A stretch of 64,000 nt of DNA from Heloderma charlesbogerti (GCA_026122225.1 JANEZZ010001497.1:1426001-1490000); one strand, 5' to 3'. Counted from the first letter of the stretch, positions 11,081 through 22,488 are shown. Notes: generated by a model from the sequence alone, not told the origin. A program made the numbers and translations.

Positions 11081-11853
11081 TAGGGATGGCAGAGAATTCT
11101 GCCACGGATTCCAGTGAGGCTGGATTCTAAAGAATCCGGCCTCACCCCCCCGGAATCCATGGCAGAAAAGAGCAACCTGCCCCACCACCCCGCGAAAGCC
11201 CCCCAGAATGGAGCCTACCTGGTTGCGGCTCCGGCTGCGGCTTCGGCTCTGGCAGTGGCTCCAGCGGTAGCGGCAGCCTCGGCCGGTCCAGCCGCTGCTG
11301 GGCTGCTGCAGACGCAAATGGTGTCCTGAGTAGGGGATGCCATTTGCGTCCCTATGGTAGCCCGTGATAGGTTACATAAATATTTACGTAGCCTATGACG
11401 GCTAAAGCGGGAACGCAAATGGCATAGGGGATGACATTGCATTCCCGTTTTAGCTGTCATAGGCTACATAAATATTTACATAGCCTATCATGGAGAAAAC
11501 GGGAATGCAAATGGCATAGGGGACGCCATTTGCATCCCCACTTTAGCAGTGATAGGCTACGTAAATATTTACGTAGCCTATCACAGGCTACTATAGGGAC
11601 GCAAATGGTGTCCCCTACTCAGGATGCCATTTGCATCTGCAGCAGCCTGGCAGAAGCTGGAGGAGCCGCTGTGGGTTGGCCTGGCCGGTGGCTTCACGGC
11701 CTGGCTGCGGAGCGGAGCTGGCCAGGCAGGATTCTGGGGGGGAGGAACGGATCACCTCCCCCTCGTTGAGGATTTTGGGGGGAGAGACGGAGCACCTCCC
11801 CCCCACCGCGGATGTCCCTGGACAAAACCAGGGAAGTGTTTCGTACATCCCTA
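11081..11853 (+). mobile_element. F2 hAT-like palindromic element, no target duplication
   Basis: Intact-looking termini TAGGGATGGCAGAGAATTC and GTACATCCCTA, but flanks atggcact and gtgggtgg do not match. Four hairpins with the TAAATATTTA core. Confidence 0.8.
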
Positions 11854-12203
11854 GTGGGTGGCTGCCTCTTGGCTGCCTCTCGTCTACTACGTAGAGCTGG
11901 TCGGACAAAGAGAGTGAGTGGGAGTGGGAGCCTGAGGGAGCTCTGCAGCTGCCTCTTGCCCCCCCTTCTCCACCTCAGCTCTCGGCTTCTCCACCCATCC
12001 GTGCTCCATGCCTGAGCACCCGGCACTGCCCTCGTCTCTTGCAACACCAGCCACCCATTCAGGGCTGCTGCTGCTGGCCATGGCAGCAGTGGCAGCGGGG
12101 GGGGGGGCTCTGCACCATTATTTACTAATGGGGAGGGGCGGGTGGCTGGTTTGTGTCACTTTTTAGGATTTATCACGCAATCTTATGCATGTTTACTCAG
12201 AAG
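11854..12203. other. GC-rich spacer
   Basis: Short region with a serine-rich open frame and a G run at 12098-12106. Nothing recognisable. Confidence 0.3.
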
Positions 12204-12677
12204 TAAGGGTGTACGAATTACTCACCCCGTTCCGGTGGGGCTGTCTGCTGGGGGGGGAGGTGATCCGTCCCTCCCCCCTGGAATCCTCCCTGGCCAGCTG
12301 CGCTCTGCAGAGAACCCACAGAGCCACCGGCCAGGCCCGCCTGCAGCTGGATTTCCATCCGCTGCCGGGCAACTGGTGTAGTGGCCACCATTTCCATCCC
12401 TGCTCTTTGCTGTCATAGGCTACATAAATACTTACATAGCCTATCACAGCTAAAGTAGGGAGGCAAATGGCTGCCACAGACTGGAGCAGCCATTTGCGGC
12501 CTCAGACTGCGGCAGCAGATGGACCGGACAGCCGACAAAAGGTAGGGTCTGTCTCAGGGAAATTTCGCAGGGTGGCAGGGGGGATTGCTCCATTCCGCCA
12601 CAGACTCTGGGATGGGGGGCAGATTCTAAAGAATCTGACCTCATTGGACTCCGTGGCAGAATTCTCTAACATCCCTA
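12204..12677 (-). mobile_element. F2 hAT-like palindromic element
   Basis: 474 bp; left end TAAGGGTGTACGAATTACTC, right end CTAACATCCCTA; perfect duplication ctcagaag (12196-12203, 12678-12685). Confidence 0.92.
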
Positions 12678-12685
12678 CTCAGAAG

Positions 12686-14003
12686 TCAGTCCCACTATGT
12701 TCAGTTGCCAATTGGGCTTTCTCCCGGGTAAGTGTGCCTAGGACTGCAAACTTAGTTGCCTTCCCAAGGTCTCTGTAAATTTAATTCAAAATAAAGTCCC
12801 ATTGGATTGCACTGTTTATTCTTGAACATCGATTTCTACAGTAAGCCCAACTGCCCAATGCAACCTGCTCTGTCAGCTGTGCTTTTTGGAACAAGGTTGG
12901 CATGTCCCTGGGCAAACACACCCTGGTGGAGGGGAGGAAACAGGGGAAAAAAATCAGTTGGGGGAGCGGAGAAAGTTGTGCGTGTGTCTGTGTGTGTGTG
13001 TATGTGCAGTTCAATCCAGCTGGGTGAGTGGACATTTCTGTTATGGAATGGGAGAGATATAATGAAGGAGCTTCAGAAAGGCTAATGGGTAATGTTGGGG
13101 GCCTATGGGAGTGTGCCTGGGGGCTCTTTAAATGAGAAAGGATCTGTCCATGAGGGCTGAGTTGAGAGAGTGAAGCTTCCCTAGAGTATCACATTTTGAA
13201 AAGCTAAAATGTTTGTGTTGGAGTGAGTGAGTGAGTGAGTGAAATTTTTTTTAACCCCCCTGCATTTTTTCTCAGACGTCCAGTTGAAATACCCCCACCT
13301 TACTCTCAGCTGCACTGTTTTTGGATCCCAGTTGAAGGCTGTATATCTTACGATGTTGTGCAATCTTAGAAGGGGGCGTGGCTGTGACTGTCATGAAGGG
13401 ACTCTGCACTTCTGAATTTGCCGCTACTCTACTGTTGTCATCAAGAGAAGCCTGACTCAGATGGCTTGCACGGACCTCTCCAGAGTTGAAAGAAAAGACC
13501 TGATAGGACAGAGCTGGGAAGCAAAAAAAAAAAAAGCTAACAAAACCCAATTTGATTCCCAATTTAATTGGGAAAAGCTGCACAGATATTTCTTAAGGAG
13601 GAACAAGGACCAACAACACTGCTCTTAGAAAGTCAGTTAGCAGAGAGAGCCTTCACCATTCCTTCTAAAGAAACTATAGAGTCTTCCCCAGGTTCTCACT
13701 GCGGTATCTCAGTCATAATGGATAGAGACTCCCCTCTTTTTACAGTTCCCTTACTCAGCTGTGTATTTGTTCCAGGTATTTTCAGAATTATCCTCTGCAA
13801 GTTTGTGTTGAAAATGCTCCAAATTGTAAGTAAATTCTCAGGGTTGCTAACTGAGTTTTAAAGGGTGGGGAGGCCTCATCTGCTCTTAATTCTCCTGATT
13901 ATAGTCACTGCTCTCGTAAAAAGCAAACACAAAAAAGCCACTCTTGGTCTATACATGAACCTCGGCAATATTAGCATCCTACTCTGTACTGCCATTGAGT
14001 AGA
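12686..14003. other. Intergenic DNA without recognised gene
   Basis: Mostly non-repetitive. A TG-rich run is at 12979-13004 and a GTGA microsatellite at 13205-13242. Short open frames show no known domain. Confidence 0.4.
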
Positions 14004-14357
14004 ATCATGGAATCACAGAATAGTAGGGGTGGAAGGGACCTACAAGACCATCGAGTCCAACCCCCTGCCCAATGCATGAATCCATGTCAAAGCATCCCTT
14101 ACAGATGGCTGTCCATCTTCATCTTGAATGCTTCCAGTGTGGGAGAAACCACCATCTCCCTAGGTAATTGGTTCCATTGTCGGACTGCTGTAACAGTCAG
14201 GAAGTTTTTCCTGATGTTCAGCTGGAATCTGGCTTCCTGTAACTTGAGCCCATTATTCTGTGTCCTGCACTCTGGGATGATTGAGAAGGGATCCTGGCCT
14301 TCCTCTTTGTGACAAACTTTCAGGTACTTGAAGAGCACTATCCTATCTCCCCTCAGT
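14004..14357 (-). mobile_element. CR1 LINE 3' fragment
   Basis: Starts AGAATCATGGAATCACAGAATAG and reads on the minus strand as the end of CR1 ORF2 ([38 protein letters not shown]). Truncated next to the gene 2 3' UTR. Confidence 0.85.
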
Positions 14358-14396
14358 GCACACACACTTCATCAGCTTCAGTTTCAAATCATCAGG

Positions 14397-14402
14397 TTTA
14401 TT
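14397..14402 (-). terminator. Poly(A) signal, gene 2
   Basis: AATAAA on the minus strand about 150 bp after the stop, in the same aligned position as AATAAA of gene 3 (40959-40964). A CR1 3' fragment begins just beyond, at 14357. Confidence 0.6.
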
Positions 14403-14549
14403 TCAAGAGTCAGTCCCAAGCCCCTTATCTTGTATGATTCAATATATGAATTTCTGCTGGTGAGATTCCTTTGAAGTCCAAGTGAAATGCTTCATGCTCA
14501 CATAGGATCAACAAATTGTAGATTAAAACGAATATGGACTCGAGACATC

Positions 14550-14559
14550 CTAGGGTGGT
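14550..14559 (-). CDS. Beta-defensin gene 2, exon 4 (coding end)
   Basis: The acceptor TTTGTTTTGCAG at 14560-14571 opens a phase-2 exon in which the split codon gives Arg, followed by Pro-Pro and TAG (14552-14550). Downstream sequence to about 14380 is 3' UTR, alignable with gene 3 at 40940-41080, with AATAAA in both. The short tail differs from the ten-residue tail of gene 3. The assignment rests on acceptor, phase, UTR homology and poly(A) signal. Confidence 0.6.
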
Positions 14560-14727
14560 CTGCAAAACAAAATGAGAAGTTGAGTCATATTATCACTGGC
14601 CATGAGATATGGCTGCTTGCTGAGACACTCCAGTCTTCTTTTAAGTTCTCTACCATCTGCTACCTCATTTAAGAATAGTTTAAGAAAAGAGGAAAAGAAG
14701 AACTGCAGTACTCAGAAGAACTCTGAA

Positions 14728-15075
14728 GGGAGGGGCCATAGCTCAGTGGTAGAGTACATGCTTTGCATGCAGAAGGTCCCAGATTCAATCTCCAGCATCT
14801 CCAGGTAGGACAGGAAGACCTCTTGCCTGAGACCCTGGAGATCCACTACTGGTCAGTGTCAACAAGGGCATGGTCAGAAGGCATGTTAGGCAGCCACCTA
14901 GCTGAAGCTAAGCAGGTCTGGGTCTGGTTGATGCTCGGAGGGGAGACCACCTGGGAACCACATGTAGCCACTTTGGGTTCCACAGTGGAAGAAAGGTGGG
15001 AGGTAAATGTAATAAATAAAACAATACTGGGCTAGATGGATCAATGGTCTGACTCACTATAAGGCAGCTCCCTCT
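14728..15075 (+). mobile_element. tRNA-derived SINE, split by a 5S-derived SINE
   Basis: Pol III A box TAGCTCAGTGGTAGAG and B box GGTCCCAGATTCAATC are visible in the first 70 bp. The tail GGGCTAGATGGATCAATGGT and TATAAGGCAGCTCCC follows after an internal insertion at about 14876-15025. Confidence 0.82.
14876..15025 (+). mobile_element. 5S rRNA-derived SINE
   Basis: The region GAAGCTAAGCAGGTCTGGGT and GGAGACCACCTGGGAACCAC matches the internal promoter part of 5S rRNA. It is followed by a non-5S body and a GGTGGGAGGTAAATGTAATA tail. Too diverged for a functional 5S gene. Confidence 0.82.
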
Positions 15076-15194
15076 GTTTCTTTGCTCCACTCAACACGAG
15101 TCAAAAATACTTGAGCATAATAAGTGAGAAATCTTTGGGAGTTCGACAAGATAGTGGCCAACATATCAGAGTTACACTGGGGAATTGTACGTAC

Positions 15195-15311
15195 CTTACA
15201 CAGCATGGAAAGGTTCGGCCGCACAGTCCGCGAACAACTAAATGGGAAGGACAATCTCCAATTGAACAAGCACCTCCAATTGTGTGACATGCATGCATAT
15301 TTCGTATCATG
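15195..15311 (-). CDS. Beta-defensin gene 2, exon 3 (defensin domain 2)
   Basis: The acceptor CCCTGTTCAG precedes 117 bp entering in phase 2 and leaving at GTAAG|GTACGT in phase 2. Thirty-eight codons encode a complete beta-defensin motif with spacing C-6-C-4-C-9-C-5-CC, including the GGAC turn (Gly-Gly-x-Cys) before the second Cys and Val after the final CC. Entry phase matches the end of the domain-1 exon (AG|C gives Ser), which is the main evidence for a tandem two-domain protein. A GAAA microsatellite sits directly 5' of the acceptor (15321-15370), an unusual neighbour for a splice site. Homologous to 45682-45822. Confidence 0.8.
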
Positions 15312-15320
15312 CTGAACAGG

Positions 15321-15326
15321 GAAGGA

Positions 15327-15369
<43 letters not shown>

Positions 15370-15370
15370 G
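15321..15370 (+). repeat. (GAAA)n microsatellite
   Basis: About 12 GAAA units; on the minus strand a pure CTTT tract directly 5' of the gene 2 exon 3 acceptor. Confidence 0.95.
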
Positions 15371-15515
15371 ACAAAACAAAAATATAATATATTTATAGTC
15401 AACACAGAATACAATGAGAATGGAGATTTCAGTGTTTCCCATTGTCATGTTAACTTGGCCCCCACCTTTCTCATGCACACACACAAGAGTCTCACACCTT
15501 TAATTGGCTTTCAAC

Positions 15516-16240
15516 TAGGGATGTATGATACGCCCCTTACCTGGCTCCTCCGGGTTCCGCTGGGGGGGAGGCGCTCCGTCCCTCCCTCCAGAATCCTGGC
15601 TGGCCGGCTCTGCTCCGCAGGGATTCCGCAGAGCTGCCGGCCAGCTCCGCCAGCAGCCGGACATCCGGCTGCTGGCTAGCAGGGATGCAAATGGCGGCGG
15701 CTGTAGCCGCCGCTGTTTGCATCCCTGTAGTCAGCCGTGATAGGCTACATAAAGACTTACATAGCCTATCACGTCTGGCTTAAAAAAACAAAAACGCGCA
15801 TACGCAAATGGCATCGGCTATGGCCGCCACCATTTGCGTTCCTTATTTTTGGCCATCTTAGTCTACATAAATATTTACGTAGACTAAGACAGCCAAAAAT
15901 AAGGAATGCAAATGGTGGCGGCCGTAGCCTCCGCCATTTGCGTACGCTTTTTTTTTAAAAGCCAGACGCAATAGGCTGTGTAAGTCTTTACGTAGCCTAT
16001 CATGTCTTGTAAAAAAAAAAAAAAAACCTGATAAGACTGCAGATGGCGGAGGCGGCAACCGGTCGGAAGACCAGCCACCGCAGCCGCCGCCGCCCGGAAG
16101 ATCCACCCCAGGTAAGTCTTGTCCCACGGGGGATCCACGGGGGGGCAGGGGGGCAGGCTGTTCAGCCACAGATTTCAGGGGCCGGATGCACTGGCATTCA
16201 GCCTCACTGAGATCTGTGGCAGAATTCTCTGCCATCCCTA
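15516..16240 (-). mobile_element. F2 hAT-like palindromic element in gene 2 intron 2
   Basis: 725 bp; perfect duplication ctttcaac (15508-15515, 16241-16248). A perfect octamer plus YY1-like composite ATGCAAATGGCGGCGG lies at 15685-15700. Confidence 0.93.
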
Positions 16241-16354
16241 CTTTCAACAGGTTCATTACAGATGCAAATCCCCGAAGACTCTCATGCTACAAAGAAATAA
16301 CAGCAGGGGGTCCAAATGGGAGCTATGATGTTGCCAGCAGTTTGAACAGGGACT

Positions 16355-17226
16355 TAGGGATGTACGAAAGTCACTTACCTTTTCGACAGGGTGATTTGCA
16401 GTGGGGGGGGGCGCTCAGCACCTCCCCCCGAAATACTAAGCCGGCCAGCTCTGCTCCGCGGAGATTCCGTGGAGCCGCCGGCCGTGGCTGCCTGCAGCTG
16501 GACATCCGGCCGCTGGGTAGCCTGCAGGCAAAAAACAACAACACCGTGTACGCAAATGATGGCGGCTATGGCGGCTGCCATTTGTGTTCCCTTTTTTTGC
16601 AGTTTTAGCCTACGTAAATATTTACGTAAGCTAGTATGGAAAAGAAAAGGGGGGGAACGCAAATAACGTAGTGGGTGCCATTTGCGTTCTTTTTTCCCGC
16701 CGTTTTAGTCTACATAAATATTTACGTAAGCTATTACAGCAGGAAAAAAAGGAACACAAATAGCACCCACTACGCTATTTGCGTTCCCCTTTTTTTCACC
16801 GTAATAATTTACATAAATATTTACGTAGGCTAAAACAGCAGAAAAAAGGTAATGCAAATGGCGGCCGCCATAGCCACTGCCATTTGTATACGCGTTTTTG
16901 TTTTGTTTTTTAGCTTGCCATGATAGGCTACTTAAATACTTACGTAGCCTATCACATCCTCCGCAGGGACACAAGTCGTGTCCCTGCGTTAGCCGTGGTA
17001 GGCTACGTAATTATTTACATAGCCTATCACAGCTATGATGAGGAAGCGAATGGCGACCGCAGCGCGGCTGCCATTTGCAAGTCAGTGCGGATGGTAGCAG
17101 GTAAGTGCTCCATTTCATCCTTTCGTGGGGGGGGCACGGGCTTCGTTCCACCATGGATTTTGCGGGGCCGAATGCACTGGCATTTGGCCTCACCGAGATC
17201 CGTGGTGGAATTCTCTGACATCCCTA
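16355..17226 (-). mobile_element. F2 hAT-like palindromic element in gene 2 intron 2
   Basis: 872 bp; perfect duplication cagggact (16347-16354, 17227-17234). Core hairpins here read TTAGCCTACGTAAATATT rather than GATAGGCTACG, a variant shared with 26750-26800, 47820-47960 and 52120-52150. Confidence 0.93.
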
Positions 17227-17234
17227 CAGGGACT

Positions 17235-17782
17235 TGCTGGCTAAAATAACTTAGGGAGGGAAACCCCTCCCTTCCCTACTATTCTATGATTCTATGACCC
17301 TCATGCATCACCAACAGGGTCGACCATCTGAGCTCTGCCTCTACCTTTTCCCACTTCACTCTGCACCGCAGTCTAGCATCCCTCAGGTCATACTCCGTAC
17401 TCTCCTCCTCCTTCTCCTCCTCCTCCTCCTCCTCCTCCTCCTCCTCCGGGATTCTCACGGGGGGGGGGGTGCTTCAGGCCCAGCCATCTGGGTGCTAGCC
17501 TCCTGAGAAGCATGCCTATCCATATCTGAACCCGCTCGGGAAGATGCCTCCCCCGGTTCTGGCTGTTCCCTTTCTGAATCTGAACAGCTAACTATCTCCA
17601 TACGCTCAGAATCAATCCTGACACCCATGGGCTAACTTCCTAGCAATCTTCTCCTGTGCACAGCTATACATGTACAGTGCATGGGTTCCCTCTGTTTGCC
17701 CCCCTTTGCTTTTGTATTGTGGAAATAGAAACAGACTGGATGACAGTGTGACTGTTTATGAACTGGGAAGATGTGTTCCATA
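17235..17782. other. Intron 2 spacer with CR1 tail and CTC microsatellite
   Basis: A CR1 3' terminus (CCTACTATTCTATGATTCTA) lies at 17275-17297 and a (CTC)n tract at 17400-17447. Otherwise unrecognised. Confidence 0.5.
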
Positions 17783-18410
17783 TAGGGATGGATGAACCAC
17801 CTTGTGCTTGCCCTGCGCAGTGCTCGGCAAACCCCCAGCATTTACCTGACCCAGGTGACCAGCACAGGGCACGTTGCTGGGCAGATTTGCGGGGTGCTTG
17901 GCAGCAGCACGCAGACATCCGCTCCCTTGCTGAGTGCCATTTGGCACTCCAATAGCTGCTCGTTCTTTTTTGTAAGAATTCCACCTACACAACTGGGGGC
18001 CTTAAAGGGTTAATGCTTGCAACATTACAGGCATTTACACAATTAATTATGCTTGTTTACTTATACTTGACATTTCTTTGATATTAAAAAGAAAAGTTTA
18101 TAGTACATTGTTATAGAAGATAGCCTAATCCTTTTTTAAAATCAATCAATCAATTGATCAATCAATCCTTATGGATATGAAAAAACTCCGGATTTTATTC
18201 ATATCCAAGTAGGCAACTCTTGAGAGGTCTTTAAAAAACAAACAAAAAACACCCTCTGCACATGCAGGACGTAGGTGTCCGCTCCCTCAACAAGCACCAT
18301 TGGCCACTCAAATGGCTGTTCATTCTTTTCCATAAGTATCCCATCTACGCAAATGGGGGTTCTAAAAGGGCAATGTCCACAACATTACAGGCATTTATGC
18401 CTGTATACTT
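17783..18410. mobile_element. F3 hAT-like fragments, two partial copies
   Basis: TAGGGATGGATGAACCACC starts at 17783. A unit ending CAACATTACAGGCATTTA occurs at about 17900-18035 and again at 18265-18405, with 70 percent or more visible identity. Related to 54126-54639 and 63378 onward. No right terminus or duplication identified. Confidence 0.5.
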
Positions 18411-18569
18411 TAAAACGTATGTGGAAACCGTGTCCCCCTCCCCAAGGAGAAACATATCCAAAATTCTAACCTCCCCTGCCTCTTTAACCAGAGTTTTTGT
18501 TTAGCCCCCACCACTCATGAAATCCGACAATGGAAGAATCTAAATTTTCAGCACAACACCGATAGAGAA

Positions 18570-19330
18570 TGCTGAACTAAATAAGCCTTTCATCTGATCC
18601 AGCATGGCTCTTCTCGTGTTCTCATGTCCCAGAGAGAAGGTGATCCTGGATTTAAGTGGTGCCCAGGACCTGGTGTGAGATGTCAGTGTTGTTGAATGGA
18701 TTGGAAAAAAGATCTGCCTTGTTTTCAAATTCCACTGATATGTCAATTTGCAAGGAAGTCCAGTACAGTCACATTGGGCATCAAAAGAAGTTTGAGGATC
18801 TTAGTGAAAAACATTAAAACCAACAACAAAATAATCTTTTGATATATCAGAAGCAGGACACTAGTGAGGGAAGCTGTCGGGAAAGAATGGTGTAAACACT
18901 GTGCTGAAGGAGGATAAAGAAATTGCAGCGCAGTTGAATGAATTATTTGCATCTATCTTCACTGTGGAAGATGTAGGACAGATATCTGGGCCTGAACTGT
19001 CATTTTCAGAAAGGGAGTCTGCAGAACTGAAGCAAATACTGGTGATGAGGAATAAAATTCTAGAACTTATCAACAAATAAACAATTAGCAAATTTGTTAA
19101 GAATTAGCAAATCACCGGGTCCATATCATATCCACTCAAGAGGGTTTTTTTTTTTAGAGAACTCAGATTTGCAAGTGCTGATCTTCTAATGATTGATCTA
19201 TAAGATTTTACTCCGTACTGAAAGCATGGAAAGTGGCCAATAAAACACCAGATTTTGTTTTGTTGTTTTAAGGATCCAAGGGGGATCCAGGAAATTAGTG
19301 ATGAAATTGGATGACCAGGCAACAAATGGT
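18570..19330 (+). mobile_element. Decayed CR1/L3-like LINE fragment
   Basis: Plus strand retains traces of the EN-RT linker and RT start: ELNELFASIFTVED near 18930, a KSPGP-like block near 19110, and AWKVAN followed by a GSKGDPGN-like block near 19225-19290, with many stops. TCTGATCCAGCATGGCTCTT at 18594 matches a squamate LINE 3' motif also at 62425. Confidence 0.6.
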
Positions 19331-19333
19331 AAG

Positions 19334-20084
19334 TAGGGATGTACGAAAGTCACTCACCTGGTCTCGCAGCTTTTTTTGCAGTGGGGGGGAGGCACTTCGC
19401 TTCTCCCCCCGAAGTTCATGTGAGGGGGGGGTGTCTTCCCACCTCACCCGGCCAAAATTCAGGCCTGGGAGAAGCGCCCCGTCTCCCAGCCGCGAACTTC
19501 AAAAGAAAAGTAAAAAAAAAAAAAAAGCCCTGTGATAGGCTACGTAACGATTTACGTAGCCTATCATGGCTAGATCTGCAAAGTCAGCCATGATAGGCTA
19601 CGTTAATCGTCACGTAGCCTATCACAGGTGACTTAAAAAAAAAAAAAAGCGCTTACGCAAATGGTGGCCCCCATAGGGAGCCATCATTCGCGTTCCTTAT
19701 TTGGTCCCTGTAGTCTACGTAAAGATTTATGTAGTCTACGGCGAAAATAAGGGCAACGCTATTTGCTGACTTTGCAAATCTAGCCGTGATAGGCTACGTT
19801 AATCGTTACGTAGCCTATCACAGGGGCGTTTTGTTTTTTTTTTACTTTTCTTGTAATGGCAGCGGCGGCAGCCGGTCAAAAGACCGCTGCCGCCCCCGCC
19901 CCTGACGAAGACCTGCTGAACCGCCTCCGGGACCCGCCGCCGGGAGCGACATTTGTGAAAGGTAAGTCCCATCCCGGGGGGGGGGCAGGTGGTGGCGGAG
20001 AATTTCTCCCTGAACCTTCGGAGGACCTAATGCGTTGGCACTCGGCTCCCCGAAGTTTCGGGGAGAAATTCTCCCCCATCCCTA
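19334..20084 (-). mobile_element. F1 hAT-like element, central deletion
   Basis: Perfect duplication atggtaag (19326-19333, 20085-20092). The core is cut at the symmetry axis (19765: CTATTTGC joined to TGACTTTGC), removing half of the inner palindromes. Confidence 0.92.
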
Positions 20085-20640
<556 letters not shown>

Positions 20641-20767
20641 CTTTTACAACATGAATGGGTTGAGCTGCAAGTTCCAAGGTCAATTGAATAGCTAGGACAC
20701 GTAGTGGGACTGCAATAAGCTTGATAGATGTGTAGACACCCTTTTATATGCATGTCATCACAGAGCT
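20641..20767 (-). CDS. Beta-defensin gene 2, exon 2 (defensin domain 1)
   Basis: The minus-strand acceptor TTTCTTTAG precedes 127 bp in phase 1, ending AAAAG|GTAGGC in phase 2. Forty-one full codons encode a six-cysteine domain with spacing C-7-C-4-C-9-C-5-CC (cysteines at exon residues 10, 18, 23, 33, 39, 40) and a Lys after the final CC. An additional Cys sits at exon residue 2, as in gene 3. The spacing fits vertebrate beta-defensins: secreted cationic antimicrobial peptides held by three disulfides. The usual Gly before the second Cys is missing (QAYC), which is atypical. The domain is only about 40 percent identical to the gene 3 copy outside cysteines, so the two have diverged strongly. 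Confidence 0.78.
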
Positions 20768-21041
20768 CTAAAGAAAGAAAGAAATATTTATACTTATGAT
20801 GGAAAGTCACATCTTCCCTCCACCACAAGCCTTATGCTGGCATTTGTGTGCAACATTGGGAGGTGGGATGGGACATGGCCTTTTGGAGATGTATAAGGAC
20901 TGTCTTTGGGAGAATTCTGCCATTGGGAGAATTCACGCCTATTAGTGCAGAGCAATACCCTGTAACCGGAACCATTCATTTTCCCTTTTAATTGTTTTCC
21001 CCTGTCTTTGATCCAGTGTCTCCATGCACCTGGCTGCTATT

Positions 21042-22480
21042 TGGGGAAGTTGGAGAAATCAGCAGTGGAATCAGATGAGTTCAGATTTCTATGAATCTGA
21101 CCTGTGGGTTCTGCAGCAGACAGGCTTGTATCAATTTGCACGGTTTTGCAGGCTGTTAAAGAACAAACAAACAAAACACCTTTCTGGAATTTTTACACAA
21201 ATTTTGCAGTAGAAACATAGGTTAACAAAATTGGCTGGAAATGTGCATTTCTAGGGGTGGACGAAAGTCGCTTACCTGTCGTCGAAGGCCGTTCGCGGTG
21301 GGGGGGAGCGCTTCTCTGCTCCCCCCGTGAAGTTCAGGCCGGGGGGGGAGGCTTCCCGCCTCGTCCGGCCAAAATTCAGGCCGGGGGGGAGGCTTCCCGC
21401 CTCGCCCGGCCGAAATTCAGGCCAGGGAGGAGGCTTCCCGCCTCGCCCGGCCGCGAACGCGGAAGTAAAACAAAAAACAAAAAACGCCCCTTGATAGGCT
21501 ACGTGATGATTCACGTAGCCTATCATGGCTAGATCTGCAAAGTCAGCCGTGATAGGCTACGTGAATCGTCACGTAGCCTATCACGGGTGACTTTAAAAAA
21601 AAGAAAAAAGAAACGCGTACGCGAATGGCGGCCCCCATAGGGAGCCGCCATTCGCGTTCCTTATTTAGTGGATGTCGTCTACGTAAATGTTTACGTAGAC
21701 TACGGCGAAAATAAGGGCAACGCAAATAGCGTTGCCCTTATTTTCGCCGTAGTGTACGTAAACATTTACGTAGACTACAGCGACCAAATAAGGAATGGGA
21801 ATGGCGGCTCCCTATGGGGGCCGCCATTATCCGTACACTCTTTTTTTTTTTTTTTTTAAGTCACCCGTGATAGGCTACGTGACGATTGACGTAGCCTATC
21901 ACGGCTGACTTGGCAAATCTAGCCATGATAGGCTACGTGAATCGTCATGTAGCCTATCAGGGGACGTGTTTTTTTTTTTTCTTTCATTGCAATGGCGGGG
22001 GCGGCAGCCGGTCGAAAGACCGGCTGCCGCTCCCGCCCCGCTCGAACACCGGACGAACCGCCAGCCGGACCCGCCGCCGGGAGGGACATTCAGGGAAGGT
22101 AAGTCCCGTCCCGGGGGGGTGCGGGGGGCGGGGGGGGTGCGGAGGATTTCTCACCGAAACTTGTTCGGGGGCCCGAACGCGTTGGCGCTCAGCCCCCCGA
22201 AGTTTCGGGGAGAAATTCTCCGCCATCCCTATGCATTTCCCACATAGGCTAAAGCATGAAAATGCACATTTTGGGAGGATTTGCACATTTGGAAAGAATT
22301 GGAGCATTTGGGGGGGGATTTGCACGTTCTGACAAGTGTGAATTTATGTAAATGCAAATTTGCTCAAATTCAAGAAATTGCAAAAATCCAGTTCTGTCAA
22401 TGAGCAGATGGCAGAACAAATGGAACATGACAATCAACAAAATGAAGAAGAATGGATTTTACAAATTCTGTACATCCCTA
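21042..22480 (+). mobile_element. F5 AT-rich hAT-like element, host of a nested F1
   Basis: Degraded left end TGGGGAAG, right end TACATCCCTA, perfect duplication ctgctatt (21034-21041, 22481-22488). Without the nested element it is about 460 bp, rich in TGCAAATTTG-type words. Confidence 0.8.
21252..22231 (-). mobile_element. F1 hAT-like palindromic element (full length) inside F5
   Basis: 980 bp; termini TAGGGGTGGACGAAAGTC and CCGCCATCCCTA; perfect duplication tgcatttc (21244-21251, 22232-22239). Confidence 0.94.
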
Positions 22481-22488
22481 CTGCTATT

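Noticed and set aside
14728..14800. Possible tRNA gene
   Set aside because: A and B boxes are present but no cloverleaf with paired acceptor stem; SINE body follows.
14876..15025. Possible 5S rRNA gene
   Set aside because: Only the internal part matches and the ends are SINE sequence.
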